From the NCBI GenBank assembly GCA_016183065.1, contig JACPFF010000019.1, positions 105,351 through 169,350 on the forward strand: a stretch of DNA of 64,000 bases. The letters run 5' to 3'. Positions 52,925 to 60,769 of the stretch are shown in pieces. The translations under genes and the position numbers were made by a program. The notes under the pieces were generated by a model. That model had not been told where the DNA came from, searched no databases, and was given only the letters and a program-made list of their open reading frames with translations. The first letter of the stretch is position 1. Every line of letters starts with the position of its first letter. The DNA comes from Deltaproteobacteria bacterium. GTDB taxonomy: Bacteria; UBA10199; GCA-002796325; JACPFF01.

Positions 52925-54448
52925 ATGGTGACTGTTATGCAATTTCGTCTGATACTTGACCGGGATCACATCGACCAATGCCGCAAGATGGGGCGGGAAA
53001 TTGCCGCACATCTGGAGCGTTATGCGGGCCGCCATACCTCGACCGCTGTGGAACGGGCCACATTGCGCGCTTTGGGGGTCGAGGGAGCGGTCAAGGGAGC
53101 GTCGTTGGTCGGCGCCGTGGTCGATGCGCTGGGCCGCGAGCGCCTGCGGGATGGCGCGGCGTATTGGCTCGGCTTTGTCATGCAGGAGAAACAGTGCGAT
53201 CCGACCCAGGCCGCACAACACATTGTACGCGCGGGTATGCCGGAAAAAAGTGGACGGATCCCGCATGGCGACATCCGAAAAGTGACCCGTGCCGCGGCAA
53301 CACCCTTTATGGACGCCGTGGCGACCATGGCGGGGCGGCGCGCTGTGCGGCGTCGCACGCGGAGCGGATACAAGGCGCCGCAACTTCACGTCCGCCTGAT
53401 GACCGGCGTGGTCGATCATGACCTCCGGCAGGCGAAGGAGCTGCTCCAGCGTCCGGAAATTTCCGGCATCACCATTGTCCCGCCGTTGCAAAGTGCGGAC
53501 GAACAGCTGAGCACCCACGGTCGCGGATGGCGCACCCGGTACGATGTCACGGAGGCCATGCGCTGCGCGGTCGATCTGTGCGGGAAGGAAGAGGAGGTGG
53601 AAAAACACGTTGCCCCGCTCTATTGGGCAGCGCACTCCCTCGCCGCGCCCGAAATGAGTGTCATGATGCTGCCCGGACCCTCTGCGGGCATTGAATACGA
53701 CGCGGTCACGATGGCGAGTTGTGAGCAGATCGCCTTAAAACGCGTGATTGTCGATCAATGGTTCGTCTACCGACTCATGGCCCGCGGTGGTGCAAGCATG
53801 GTCATGGGGAGCGATCGATGGTGGAGTCGGTGCAGTCATGAGGGCCAGTCGCATGAAGTGCTCTGTGCGACGTTGCTCGTGGAGGCGATGGCCGCGCACG
53901 CGGGGATCCGGCATGAACATATCGGGCAGCGCCATCAATTCCCGTTGAGCGTTGACGACGGCGCCGGAGAGGATGTCGTCCTCAATGCCATTGCCTTTGC
54001 CCAATTGGTGCGCGAGCTTTTTCCGCAGGTACCGCTCAGTTATCTCCTCTCCCAGGCGCCACAAACCGGATATGTCGGAGCTGTGTTGTCGTTGCTTTGC
54101 GAGTTTTCCGCATCGGTGATTGACTGGGGCCGTGAGAAATCAAGTGCAAAGGATTTCGACGCGATGGTGCACCGTGCGAAGGAGCTGAGTCATATGCTCG
54201 GCGGCATCGGCGCAGAACTGGTGTTTATGCCCAACGGTCGGATCAATCGCCGTGCTGCGACCTTGCTGGACCGGATTGCCAAAACGCTGCGGACACTGCA
54301 TCGGCGGGATTTCTTGAAGGCGGCTGCCGATGCGTCCCGGAAAGGCCTCTTGGCAATGCCGGAGGAAGGGATCGGTTTTGACGGCGTGATACAGACCAAC
54401 AAATATTACTGGAATCCGCTGGCCGATTGGCTGGGCAAAACGGAGTGA
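52925..54448 (+). CDS. kamD: Lysine 5,6-aminomutase alpha subunit-like protein
   Basis: A 507-residue protein of KamD length. From memory of the clostridial KamD, several blocks align. STAVERATLRALGVEGA matches the N-terminal ERxxxRLLGxxG region. ELFPQVPLSYLLSQAPQTGY corresponds to the REIFPKAPLKYMPP region, and GIGFDGVIQTNKYYWNPL matches the C-terminal Gly-x-V...YYNPF block. The enzyme shifts the terminal amino group of lysine or beta-lysine using PLP and cobalamin. The cobalamin-binding beta subunit (kamE) is not in the window. AGGAA precedes the ATG. Confidence 0.75.
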   Translation: MVTVMQFRLILDRDHIDQCRKMGREIAAHLERYAGRHTSTAVERATLRALGVEGAVKGASLVGAVVDALGRERLRDGAAYWLGFVMQEKQCDPTQAAQHIVRAGMPEKSGRIPHGDIRKVTRAAATPFMDAVATMAGRRAVRRRTRSGYKAPQLHVRLMTGVVDHDLRQAKELLQRPEISGITIVPPLQSADEQLSTHGRGWRTRYDVTEAMRCAVDLCGKEEEVEKHVAPLYWAAHSLAAPEMSVMMLPGPSAGIEYDAVTMASCEQIALKRVIVDQWFVYRLMARGGASMVMGSDRWWSRCSHEGQSHEVLCATLLVEAMAAHAGIRHEHIGQRHQFPLSVDDGAGEDVVLNAIAFAQLVRELFPQVPLSYLLSQAPQTGYVGAVLSLLCEFSASVIDWGREKSSAKDFDAMVHRAKELSHMLGGIGAELVFMPNGRINRRAATLLDRIAKTLRTLHRRDFLKAAADASRKGLLAMPEEGIGFDGVIQTNKYYWNPLADWLGKTE

Positions 54449-54451
54449 CAC

Positions 54452-55390
54452 GTGGCAGGGATTGGCGTGATTCTCAATCCGCATTCGCGCAGCAACCGGC
54501 ATAATCCGGAGCGCATCCGCCGGTTGGCCTTTATTGTCGGCGACAAGGGCTCCTGTCATGCGACACAGGATGTCTTCGATGTCCGGACGATTGCCGAGGG
54601 TTTTGCCCAGCGCGCCATCGACGTGCTCTGTATCAGCGGCGGGGATGGCACCATCCATCACACGCTGACCGCCGTCATCAATGTGTACGGCAGCCGGCCA
54701 CTCCCGAAGATTGCCTTGTTGCGGGGCGGCACCGTGAATAATGTGGCCGGGTGCCTCAAAATCCGCGGTACGCCGGAGTCGATCCTCTCGCAGCTCATTT
54801 TGCAGTATCACAGCGACGAACCGCTCCGGACGATTCCGCTCCACTGTATTGCCGTGGAGCAGCGCTACGGGTTTCTCTTTGGGAACGGCTTTGTCTACAA
54901 TTTTATCCAGGATTATATCAGCGTGGGGGAGGGTGGAACCAAGAATCTTCTGCCGCTCGTGGTGCGGATGTGCTGTTCCGGCCTCTTCAATCGGGAATAC
55001 ATGTTGCAGTTGAACCTGCGCTTTGATGCCGAGGTGATCGTTGATGGCAAGCGGTGGCCATTTCGTAATTATTCTGGGATCGGTATTGCGACCGTGGAAA
55101 CCTGCGGAATGGGTTTTGCCCCCTTTTTCCTGGCGCGCAAAGAAACGGGCCAGTGCCACGTTGTCGGGTATTCGATGACCCCGAGGGGAGTGTTTTTGGA
55201 GGCCATGCGGGTCTGGTTGAAACAGATCCGACCGCATGCCGACCGGTGCGATGCCACAGCACGGGAAGTGGTCATCAGGACGCGGGATCCGCTCCCCTAT
55301 ACGATTGATGGCGAATTGTATCCGCCAACGGACGCGCTCGTGATTCGCTGTGGACCGGTACTCCAGATCGTCCATACGCAAGTGCCGTAA
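54452..55390 (+). CDS. Diacylglycerol/sphingosine-kinase-like lipid kinase
   Basis: A 312-residue protein from a GTG three bases after the aminomutase-like gene. IGVILNPHSRSNRHN matches the N-terminal nucleotide loop of the DAGK catalytic family, and CISGGDGTIHHTLTA carries the GGDGT signature. LLRGGTVNNVAG and FGNGFVYNFIQDYIS follow. Bacterial members (YegS, DgkB, BmrU type) phosphorylate diacylglycerol or related lipids. Its position behind the catabolic genes looks incidental. Confidence 0.85.
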   Translation: MAGIGVILNPHSRSNRHNPERIRRLAFIVGDKGSCHATQDVFDVRTIAEGFAQRAIDVLCISGGDGTIHHTLTAVINVYGSRPLPKIALLRGGTVNNVAGCLKIRGTPESILSQLILQYHSDEPLRTIPLHCIAVEQRYGFLFGNGFVYNFIQDYISVGEGGTKNLLPLVVRMCCSGLFNREYMLQLNLRFDAEVIVDGKRWPFRNYSGIGIATVETCGMGFAPFFLARKETGQCHVVGYSMTPRGVFLEAMRVWLKQIRPHADRCDATAREVVIRTRDPLPYTIDGELYPPTDALVIRCGPVLQIVHTQVP

Positions 55391-55408
55391 ATCCGTGGAG
55401 TCCCACCG

Positions 55409-56101
55409 TTACCCAGCTGGCCATTCGCGTTGTGCGGCCGCATACCGCTCCGGTGTGCCGATATCGTTCCAATAGCCTTCATGGACGTATGTCATGATCC
55501 GGCCGCCGGCGGCGAGCAACGGCCTGAGCCCGTCGGCCACGAGGCAGGAGATGCCGGGCGGTAGCTGGGCTAACAGCCGTGACGTGCCGATCATGACTCC
55601 CGTGTAATGAAAGTCACCGCGCCCGAATGCGCGCAATGTGCCATCAGCGGCCACATCAAGTGCCGTATAGGAGGATGTGCGCGGACGGCGACGCACAACG
55701 AGCGTGGCAGCGGCATCGCACGGCATCCCGTCCCTTTGCAGCACGTGGTGCAGTGAAAGATCGCTCAACGTGTCCCCGTTCACCACCAGAAACGGGTCAT
55801 TGCGGAGAAAGGACTCGGCGGCCTTGAGTCCCCCGCCAGTCCCGAGCATCGTCGATTCCCGCGAGTATCGGACAGCGAGCCCAAATCGGTGTCCATCGCC
55901 GATGTGCTCTGCAATCTGTTCTCCGAGATGGTGGAGATTGATCATCACCTCGGTGACACCGGCAGCGGAGAGTTGCTGCAGCGCATAGTCAATCAGGGGC
56001 CGACCGCACACGGGGAGGAGCGGCTTTGGTGTGGTGAGCGTCAGCGGGCGCAGCCGTGTCCCCAACCCGGCGGCCAGAATCATGGCCCTGCTCGCGCTCA
56101 T
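55409..56101 (-). CDS. murU: MurU-like N-acetylmuramate-1-phosphate uridylyltransferase
   Basis: About 230 residues from the ATG at 56101. MILAAGLGTRLRPLTLTTPK and PLLPVCGRPLIDYALQQL form the nucleotide-sugar pyrophosphorylase motif, with FLVVNGDTLSDLSL as the metal block. Small single-domain enzymes beside an AmgK kinase are MurU, which makes UDP-MurNAc from recycled MurNAc-1-phosphate. The ATG overlaps the amgK stop by four bases. Confidence 0.85.
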   Translation of the reverse strand: MSASRAMILAAGLGTRLRPLTLTTPKPLLPVCGRPLIDYALQQLSAAGVTEVMINLHHLGEQIAEHIGDGHRFGLAVRYSRESTMLGTGGGLKAAESFLRNDPFLVVNGDTLSDLSLHHVLQRDGMPCDAAATLVVRRRPRTSSYTALDVAADGTLRAFGRGDFHYTGVMIGTSRLLAQLPPGISCLVADGLRPLLAAGGRIMTYVHEGYWNDIGTPERYAAAQREWPAG

Positions 56102-57123
56102 GGTGTTTCCTGCCATTCGGGAAGGGAGGGCCGCAATGTGGCAATGAGTGGCGCAAAGCGGGGGATGGCCGCAAGCGCGTCATGGACGTAGGTCAGTGAG
56201 GTGGGGAGATATTGGAGAAAGTTCGGATTGCCTTTGACCCGGTCGATGTAGAGAAAGCGGCCGGCATCCTTCATTTTCCGCTGGATTGTCATCACGTGAA
56301 AGTGTTCCGTGACGGAAGAGAGGTCGCGTCGGGTGGCGTCTGCAAAATACCGCAACAAGGTGGTCAGTTCATCGGTCGTGAGGGGCACATACGAATCCCG
56401 CAGGAGGGAGACCAGGTCGTAAATATACGGCCCGCACAGGGCGTCCTGAAAGTCGATGAGACAGAGACGCTCCCCATGCCACATCAGATTGCGACTCTGA
56501 AAATCACGGTGGGTGAACGCGGAGGGGAGGGCCAGCAGGATCTGCGTGATACAGCGCGAGGCCTCCTGGAAATGGCGTGCGGCGTCGGCACGCAACGGGG
56601 CCCCGCGTGCCGCCAGCGCATATTCCGCAAAATGGTCGAATTCCCAGTTGAGGAGTGCGGCATCAAAGGAGCGCTGTGCCGCAAGGGATTGCGCGGCAGG
56701 GACCGCAGCCATCGCGGCCTGCATGGTGACGAGCAGATCGATCGCGCGCTGATACCAGGCAATGCGTTCTGCAGAGGTTGCCTGGAGCACAAGGGTGGCA
56801 AGCGGGGTGTCGCCGAGGTCTTCGAGAAAGAGGCGTCGCTCTGCGCGATCGTCATGCAGCAGCGCGGGTGTCGGCAGGGCGGCAGCCGTCAAGACGCGAT
56901 GCATGGCGATGAAGGGCGGCTCATCGCACGTCCCCCGAAAATTGGTGATCTCCTCCGAGACACTCGCTGCGCCGACCGGCATCTGCATCATGATGATCGT
57001 CCGTCCGTCGGCACAGCGGATGCGGAAATATTGCCGCGCAGAGGCGTCGCCATGCAGTTGCGTGATCATGCGTGGTTGCGACCATTGAAGATCGCGAAAC
57101 AGTCGCTCGAGTTCTGCCATCAT
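56098..57123 (-). CDS. amgK: AmgK-like N-acetylmuramate/N-acetylglucosamine kinase
   Basis: A 341-residue aminoglycoside-phosphotransferase-fold kinase. HGDASARQYFRIRCADGRTI forms the start of the kinase lobe. FTHRDFQSRNLMWHGERLCL and LIDFQDALCGPYIYDL contain the catalytic HxDxxxxN and metal-binding DFQDA motifs, both diagnostic of AmgK. It phosphorylates MurNAc at C1 for the fosfomycin-tolerant recycling bypass. It overlaps murU (downstream) and the IPT-domain lipoprotein gene (upstream). Confidence 0.88.
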   Translation of the reverse strand: MMAELERLFRDLQWSQPRMITQLHGDASARQYFRIRCADGRTIIMMQMPVGAASVSEEITNFRGTCDEPPFIAMHRVLTAAALPTPALLHDDRAERRLFLEDLGDTPLATLVLQATSAERIAWYQRAIDLLVTMQAAMAAVPAAQSLAAQRSFDAALLNWEFDHFAEYALAARGAPLRADAARHFQEASRCITQILLALPSAFTHRDFQSRNLMWHGERLCLIDFQDALCGPYIYDLVSLLRDSYVPLTTDELTTLLRYFADATRRDLSSVTEHFHVMTIQRKMKDAGRFLYIDRVKGNPNFLQYLPTSLTYVHDALAAIPRFAPLIATLRPSLPEWQETP

Positions 57124-57506
57124 GGGTCCACCGTAAAGGCGATATCCGCGTTGCTGGTGTTGTCATACACCGAGAGGAATGTTGTGGTCACGCCGGTTGC
57201 TGCCGTTGCGGGGATCGTGAAGGTCAGCTGTTCCAATTCGCCATCGACCGGTGGGATGACGAGACTGTACGAATCCGCAAGGGCCGTGGTCCCGGCACAG
57301 TGTACAATGTTCTCCTCCGGTACGAGCGAAAAACCAAATCCAAGAATGGTGATGGAGTCGCCCGCACGTCCATGTGTGGGATCAACCCGCGAAATCACGG
57401 GAGGGAGTTGCGTGGCGACTTGGGGATCAAAGACGAGTTCATCCACATTCCCGCAGGTGGCGCAGCAGAAGAGTGTCATGCACAACAGCACGCGCGACAT
57501 GGACAT
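57120..57506 (-). CDS. Small lipoprotein with one IPT/TIG domain
   Basis: About 128 residues from the ATG at 57506 or 57500. MSRVLLCMTLFCCATC gives a lipoprotein signal with Cys. The mature part holds a single IPT/TIG immunoglobulin-like domain (PPVISRVDPTHGRAGDSITI then LGFGFS, ending in strand repeats). Its stop overlaps the amgK start, so it is coupled to the recycling pair. A role in sensing or anchoring at the outer membrane is only a guess. Confidence 0.7.
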   Translation of the reverse strand: MSMSRVLLCMTLFCCATCGNVDELVFDPQVATQLPPVISRVDPTHGRAGDSITILGFGFSLVPEENIVHCAGTTALADSYSLVIPPVDGELEQLTFTIPATAATGVTTTFLSVYDNTSNADIAFTVDP

Positions 57507-57642
57507 GGCGGTGGGCATACTGAAGCGCTGCCACTCCTGCAAGTCTCTTCCTGGGACGGCTCCTCCCTTTGCCATCTCCTCGAGATCCGGAGAGCACTCG
57601 TCGGGTACGCGGTCGGCTTGCCCTTGAGGCTCGCCGCCGTCT

Positions 57643-58293
57643 TCAGGAGGAATATCGCGCGCCGAGCCGTCGCAGCTTTTGCCAGTGCGTCAGGCGGTAA
57701 AAGTCGCGGACCACCGGTGGAATGGCCGACAGGCGATGGCGGCGGAAAAATCGGGCATTGATGGTGCGACAATAGTGCCATGCCAGAAAGGCGGCGCGGT
57801 CGTACCGCTCCGCGGCCTCGGCATCCATCCCGCCACACAGGGTATAGTGGTGAAAGAGGTCTGCCAGAATCTCCGTCGTTCTCCCCTGGCGGTGGAGCCA
57901 TCGTGCGCAGAGGAGATACTTGTCGATTTCGGCCTGCAGCTCCAGTTCCAACTGTGTGAACGGCATGTCATGGGCCAATTTCCATGTCGCACAGAGGAGA
58001 TGGCTGACCCCCTCAATGGCTACACACGTGGCATCCAGGTTGGTCCGGTCGAGTTGCGTGATCGGAGGTTGTGCGATCAGCCGTTCAAGGATTGCGGGCG
58101 CAATATAGAGTCCCAGATAAGTGACATTGTCCTGCCGGGCAATCAAGAGGGTCTCTCGTCGGTGGGGGGCTCCATCCCCACCGCGGGGACAATGGGCCGC
58201 ATAGGCGGCGGGCGAGATCAGAAAATCGCGGATCTCCGTCCGTTCGAGGCAATACAGGTCCTGCAGGGCATTGGCGATCCCTTGCACGGTCAT
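57643..58293 (-). CDS. Conserved hypothetical protein, 216 residues
   Basis: A cytosolic-looking protein, MTVQGIANALQDLYCLERTE at the start, with no signal peptide or membrane helix. The middle is helical with many aromatic and Cys residues (YLLCARWLHRQ, LFHHYTLCGGM, AFLAWHYCRTINARFFRRH). No family is recognised, but composition and its 4-base overlap with the next gene argue for coding. Confidence 0.65.
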   Translation of the reverse strand: MTVQGIANALQDLYCLERTEIRDFLISPAAYAAHCPRGGDGAPHRRETLLIARQDNVTYLGLYIAPAILERLIAQPPITQLDRTNLDATCVAIEGVSHLLCATWKLAHDMPFTQLELELQAEIDKYLLCARWLHRQGRTTEILADLFHHYTLCGGMDAEAAERYDRAAFLAWHYCRTINARFFRRHRLSAIPPVVRDFYRLTHWQKLRRLGARYSS

Positions 58294-58895
58294 TGGGACG
58301 ATGGCTTTCGCTCGGACAACGGGATCCCTGCCTTCTGGAGGATGTGCGCCAGTCGCTCACACCCAGTGGCAAGCCACGTCTCGTAGTAGCGGAGGAGATC
58401 GCGATTGTTCTCCCCGCGTCCCGCGCGTTGCACTTCATCGATCAGGAGCACGCAGTCGGGGAATTTCCCCCCCAATTCGGTATAGACCTCGGCAAAGGCA
58501 TCGCGGACGTGAAAGAGGGTCGCCAGACTCTGGTAGGCTCCACTTCCCATCTGGATGAAGTAGTCCCGGTTGACCACCCGATTCGTCCGTTCGGGAAAAT
58601 ACCCGGCAACAAAGAGGGCACGATCCCCCAACTGTCGCAGGGAGCGAATCTTCGTCGGCAGGTGATCGCCGTGGACCGCCCGTTCGAGCAGTACCGCGAG
58701 CGGGACGTCTTCCAGGGTCTCACCGACCAGTTCAAAGAGCTGCTCGGTCCGTCGAAATTCGTCGAGGAGATTGACGAGGTAAAATTCTGCATGGTCGGCC
58801 AATTGGACTTGGAGTCGCTCCGCCGCGGTGTTCACCTCCGTACGAAAATATTCCCGCAGGCTCGCATGATCACTCACTAGCTGCCGCACGTTCAT
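58290..58895 (-). CDS. Conserved hypothetical protein, 201 residues
   Basis: MNVRQLVSDHASLREYFRTE leads a mostly helical protein with QLADHAEFYLVNLLDEFRRT and a region EVYTELGGKFPDCVLLIDEVQRAG that looks like a phosphate- or nucleotide-handling strand, without a Walker motif. No family is recognised. Its stop overlaps the start of the 216-residue gene (ATGA type), so the two probably form a pair. It is the first gene of that pair. Confidence 0.65.
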   Translation of the reverse strand: MNVRQLVSDHASLREYFRTEVNTAAERLQVQLADHAEFYLVNLLDEFRRTEQLFELVGETLEDVPLAVLLERAVHGDHLPTKIRSLRQLGDRALFVAGYFPERTNRVVNRDYFIQMGSGAYQSLATLFHVRDAFAEVYTELGGKFPDCVLLIDEVQRAGRGENNRDLLRYYETWLATGCERLAHILQKAGIPLSERKPSSQ

Positions 58896-58973
58896 ATCTT
58901 GGATGTCATTATACGGTTTCCCCAGAGGGAGAACAAACGCTAATTTCCGGCGGCTGGTGTGAAAAATCCGTAA

Positions 58974-59999
58974 CTAATTGAGAAATATCGTGTTTTTTGT
59001 TTTTTTCGTCGTCGACTGCACGTGACGGAGTGTCAGAAGACCGATCAGGAGTTTGAAGAGATAATTGGTAAACATCCAGAGGAGACTGACTGCCAGGATC
59101 AGTTCAGGGGCGGAGACCGGATGCGTTGCCGTGGGAAGAAGGGCAACATGGGGGGCCAAGAGGTCAATCAGGGCCTTGTTCGACGTCCCGATCCCTCCCC
59201 AACTGATGGGGATCACGCCGATCAGGATCGCAATGGGGACATTGCCGGCCGCGGCCAGAAAAGGGATCGTCCCATGGAAGGCGTGAATAATCACATAAAT
59301 GGAGATGACCAGGAGGAGATGAATGGGGGCACGCCAGAGCGCCAAACGGCAGTAATCGCCCAACCGGGCCACGTGAAAGATGCGAAAGAGACGCTTGCGC
59401 TGGAGCCAGGCAAATGCGTGCTGCCAGGATCGACCTTGCAGGCGATTTTCCCAATGCATCAGCCAAAAAAGGAGGTGGGCTGCAACGAGGCAGTAGGTGA
59501 TGATCCCGACGAGCCGAACGGTCGGCGTGATGTTCACGCCGAGAATAGCATGGTGCCCGATAAACGAGCCGAAAAACGCCAATGTCACCACCCACACAAG
59601 GTCCATGACGGTGATCAATGTGAAGAGCCCGATGACATCGCCCACAGGGATCTGCAGCCGTCGTCTGAGATAATAGGCAAAACTTAACTGGCCTGCGCCG
59701 TAATTGATCAGGCTCAAGGGGTAGGTGGCGGCCCGCAGGGGGAGGACGGTGCGGCCCGTGGCCGGATGCCCGAATCGTGTAAGGAGGGCGGAAACGCCAA
59801 AGGTATCGATGGCCAAAACCGCGGCAAAATAGAAGAGAGCAAAGGCAAAAAAATTGAATAAATTCGCTAATTTAAAGGCATTTGCGATCTGGTCGATCGG
59901 GTAGAGACGAAAGAGCCAGACCAAGATCCCCCCGGCGATGGCCCACGGCAACACCCGCAGCGCAAGCCCGCCGCATTTTTTTTCCAAAAAAAGACGCAA
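58974..59999 (-). CDS. LPG-synthase-type flippase domain membrane protein (UPF0104)
   Basis: A 341-residue protein starting at TTG with GGAG-AAAAAG upstream. Seven to eight hydrophobic helices are present. The C-terminal VPIAILIGVIPISWGGIGTSNKAL segment carries the P-x-S-x-G-G-x-G motif of lysylphosphatidylglycerol synthase TM-region/AglD-like proteins. These move or modify lipids or lipid-linked sugars in the inner membrane. No LPG synthase domain is attached. Confidence 0.75.
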   Translation of the reverse strand: MRLFLEKKCGGLALRVLPWAIAGGILVWLFRLYPIDQIANAFKLANLFNFFAFALFYFAAVLAIDTFGVSALLTRFGHPATGRTVLPLRAATYPLSLINYGAGQLSFAYYLRRRLQIPVGDVIGLFTLITVMDLVWVVTLAFFGSFIGHHAILGVNITPTVRLVGIITYCLVAAHLLFWLMHWENRLQGRSWQHAFAWLQRKRLFRIFHVARLGDYCRLALWRAPIHLLLVISIYVIIHAFHGTIPFLAAAGNVPIAILIGVIPISWGGIGTSNKALIDLLAPHVALLPTATHPVSAPELILAVSLLWMFTNYLFKLLIGLLTLRHVQSTTKKTKNTIFLN

Positions 60000-60019
60000 C
60001 TTTTTCTCCGTCGTGCCGA

Positions 60020-60196
60020 TATTATCTATGAGGAATGGGGCAGCAGATGCACATGATCATAATTGGGGAGACTTTGCAAAGCGGAAAACTTCGACCTTGG
60101 TGAGGGCGCGGGAGAAGGCAGTAGCCTTCACCTCTCCAATCCCCCACTCCTTCTCCCAACATGGCCGGCTGTCCGCAAGGACAGCCGGTTTTTTTT
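60020..60196 (+). ncRNA. Candidate small RNA or leader RNA ending in an orphan intrinsic terminator
   Basis: No plus-strand gene lies upstream of the perfect terminator at 60165-60196, so a transcript must begin between about 60020 and 60160. Inside are pairings GGGAGAAGG (60110-60118) with CCTTCTCCC (60149-60157), a competing AAGGC/GCCTT hairpin (60115-60128), and GGAGA with TCTCC (60133-60137). These mutually exclusive pairings resemble a regulatory RNA, but no known family fits. The start is a guess; TATTAT at 60018 is a possible -10. Confidence 0.35.
60165..60196 (+). terminator. Intrinsic terminator
   Basis: CCGGCTGTCC, loop GCAA, GGACAGCCGG (10 perfect base pairs), directly followed by eight Ts. 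This is a textbook Rho-independent terminator on the plus strand. Confidence 0.85.
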
Positions 60197-60245
60197 GGCA
60201 GTATTGTGGTTTCCGCGACTTTCAAAATACGGCGTCTTCACTATT

Positions 60246-60420
60246 GGAGGGGCTCACGTACCCTGCGGCTCCGCCTCCGGGTACTTCCTCGTCCACCCGC
60301 TTCGCGGGTGCCCGGACTCGGTCGTCGCCACACCCCCCTCCAGCGGCAGAGCCGCTGGAGCCTCCCCTTCAACGCCGCGGTGCGGCTGGGGCGTGGGGCC
60401 CCGGGCGTCAGTCCGGGGGG
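60246..60420. repeat. GC-rich dispersed repeat, copy D (fullest; in the 60000-60523 gene-free stretch)
   Basis: This contains in order GGAGGGGCTCACG, CTTCCTCGTCCACCCGCTTC, GGTGCCCGGACTCGGTCGTC, the hairpin CCAGCGGCAGAGCCGCTGG, GCCGCGGTGCGGCTGGGGCG, and GTGGGGCCCCGGGCGTCAGT. All parts recur in copies A and C. It looks structural, not coding. Together with the candidate RNA and terminator before it and the vapBC promoter after it, this explains most of the gene-free stretch 60000-60523. Confidence 0.7.
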
Positions 60421-60488
60421 TGTCGTTCTCAGGCGAAGCCTCCTCCCAAGGTGCCACGGGCGTGAGCCCGTGAGGCCCCACTATTGGT

Positions 60489-60517
60489 TTGACACAGAAT
60501 TAAAATGATCCCATAAT
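60489..60517 (+). promoter_or_regulatory. Sigma-70 promoter of vapBC, leaderless type
   Basis: A perfect TTGACA at 60489-60494, a 17-base spacer, and CATAAT at 60512-60517. The start point is expected at about 60523-60525, the ATG of the antitoxin gene (60524). No Shine-Dalgarno is present. Confidence 0.7.
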
Positions 60518-60525
60518 GATCCCAT
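60504..60525 (+). repeat. Tandem 11-bp direct repeat over the vapBC -10 box
   Basis: AATGATCCCAT occurs twice back to back (60504-60514, 60515-60525), one helical turn apart. It covers the -10 element and the start codon, a good site for autorepression by a ribbon-helix-helix antitoxin dimer. Confidence 0.6.
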
Positions 60526-60769
60526 GACAAATCTCAATATTCGCGGCATCCCCGATGATCTCTATGCCCTTCTCAAGTTCCAAGCCAAGCAGGAGGCACG
60601 CTCGCTCAATCAAGAAGTGCTCTGGCTGCTCCGGAAAAGTCTGGCGGAAATGCCTGTGGATCCACATCTCTGGGGACGGATCGACAACCGTCGCCACAAG
60701 TCGTCGCGTCAAAAGCGGCATTCGAACAGCGTGTCTCTCTTGCGGAAAGACCGTGGCCGGTTGTCATGA
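60524..60769 (+). CDS. vapB: Ribbon-helix-helix antitoxin (FitA/VapB-like)
   Basis: An 81-residue protein. LNIRGIPDDLYALLKFQAKQ and EARSLNQEVLWLLRKSL form the ribbon-helix-helix fold of FitA/VapB antitoxins that bind both the toxin and the operon promoter. The C-terminal half is basic and probably toxin-binding. It has the ATGA overlap with vapC typical of these pairs and the direct-repeat operator candidate at its promoter. Confidence 0.85.
   Translation: MTNLNIRGIPDDLYALLKFQAKQEARSLNQEVLWLLRKSLAEMPVDPHLWGRIDNRRHKSSRQKRHSNSVSLLRKDRGRLS

Noticed and set aside
60063..60473. Open frames across the 60-60.5 kb repeat region
   Set aside because: They translate the GC-rich repeat and the terminator hairpin; no start signal or protein-like pattern is seen.
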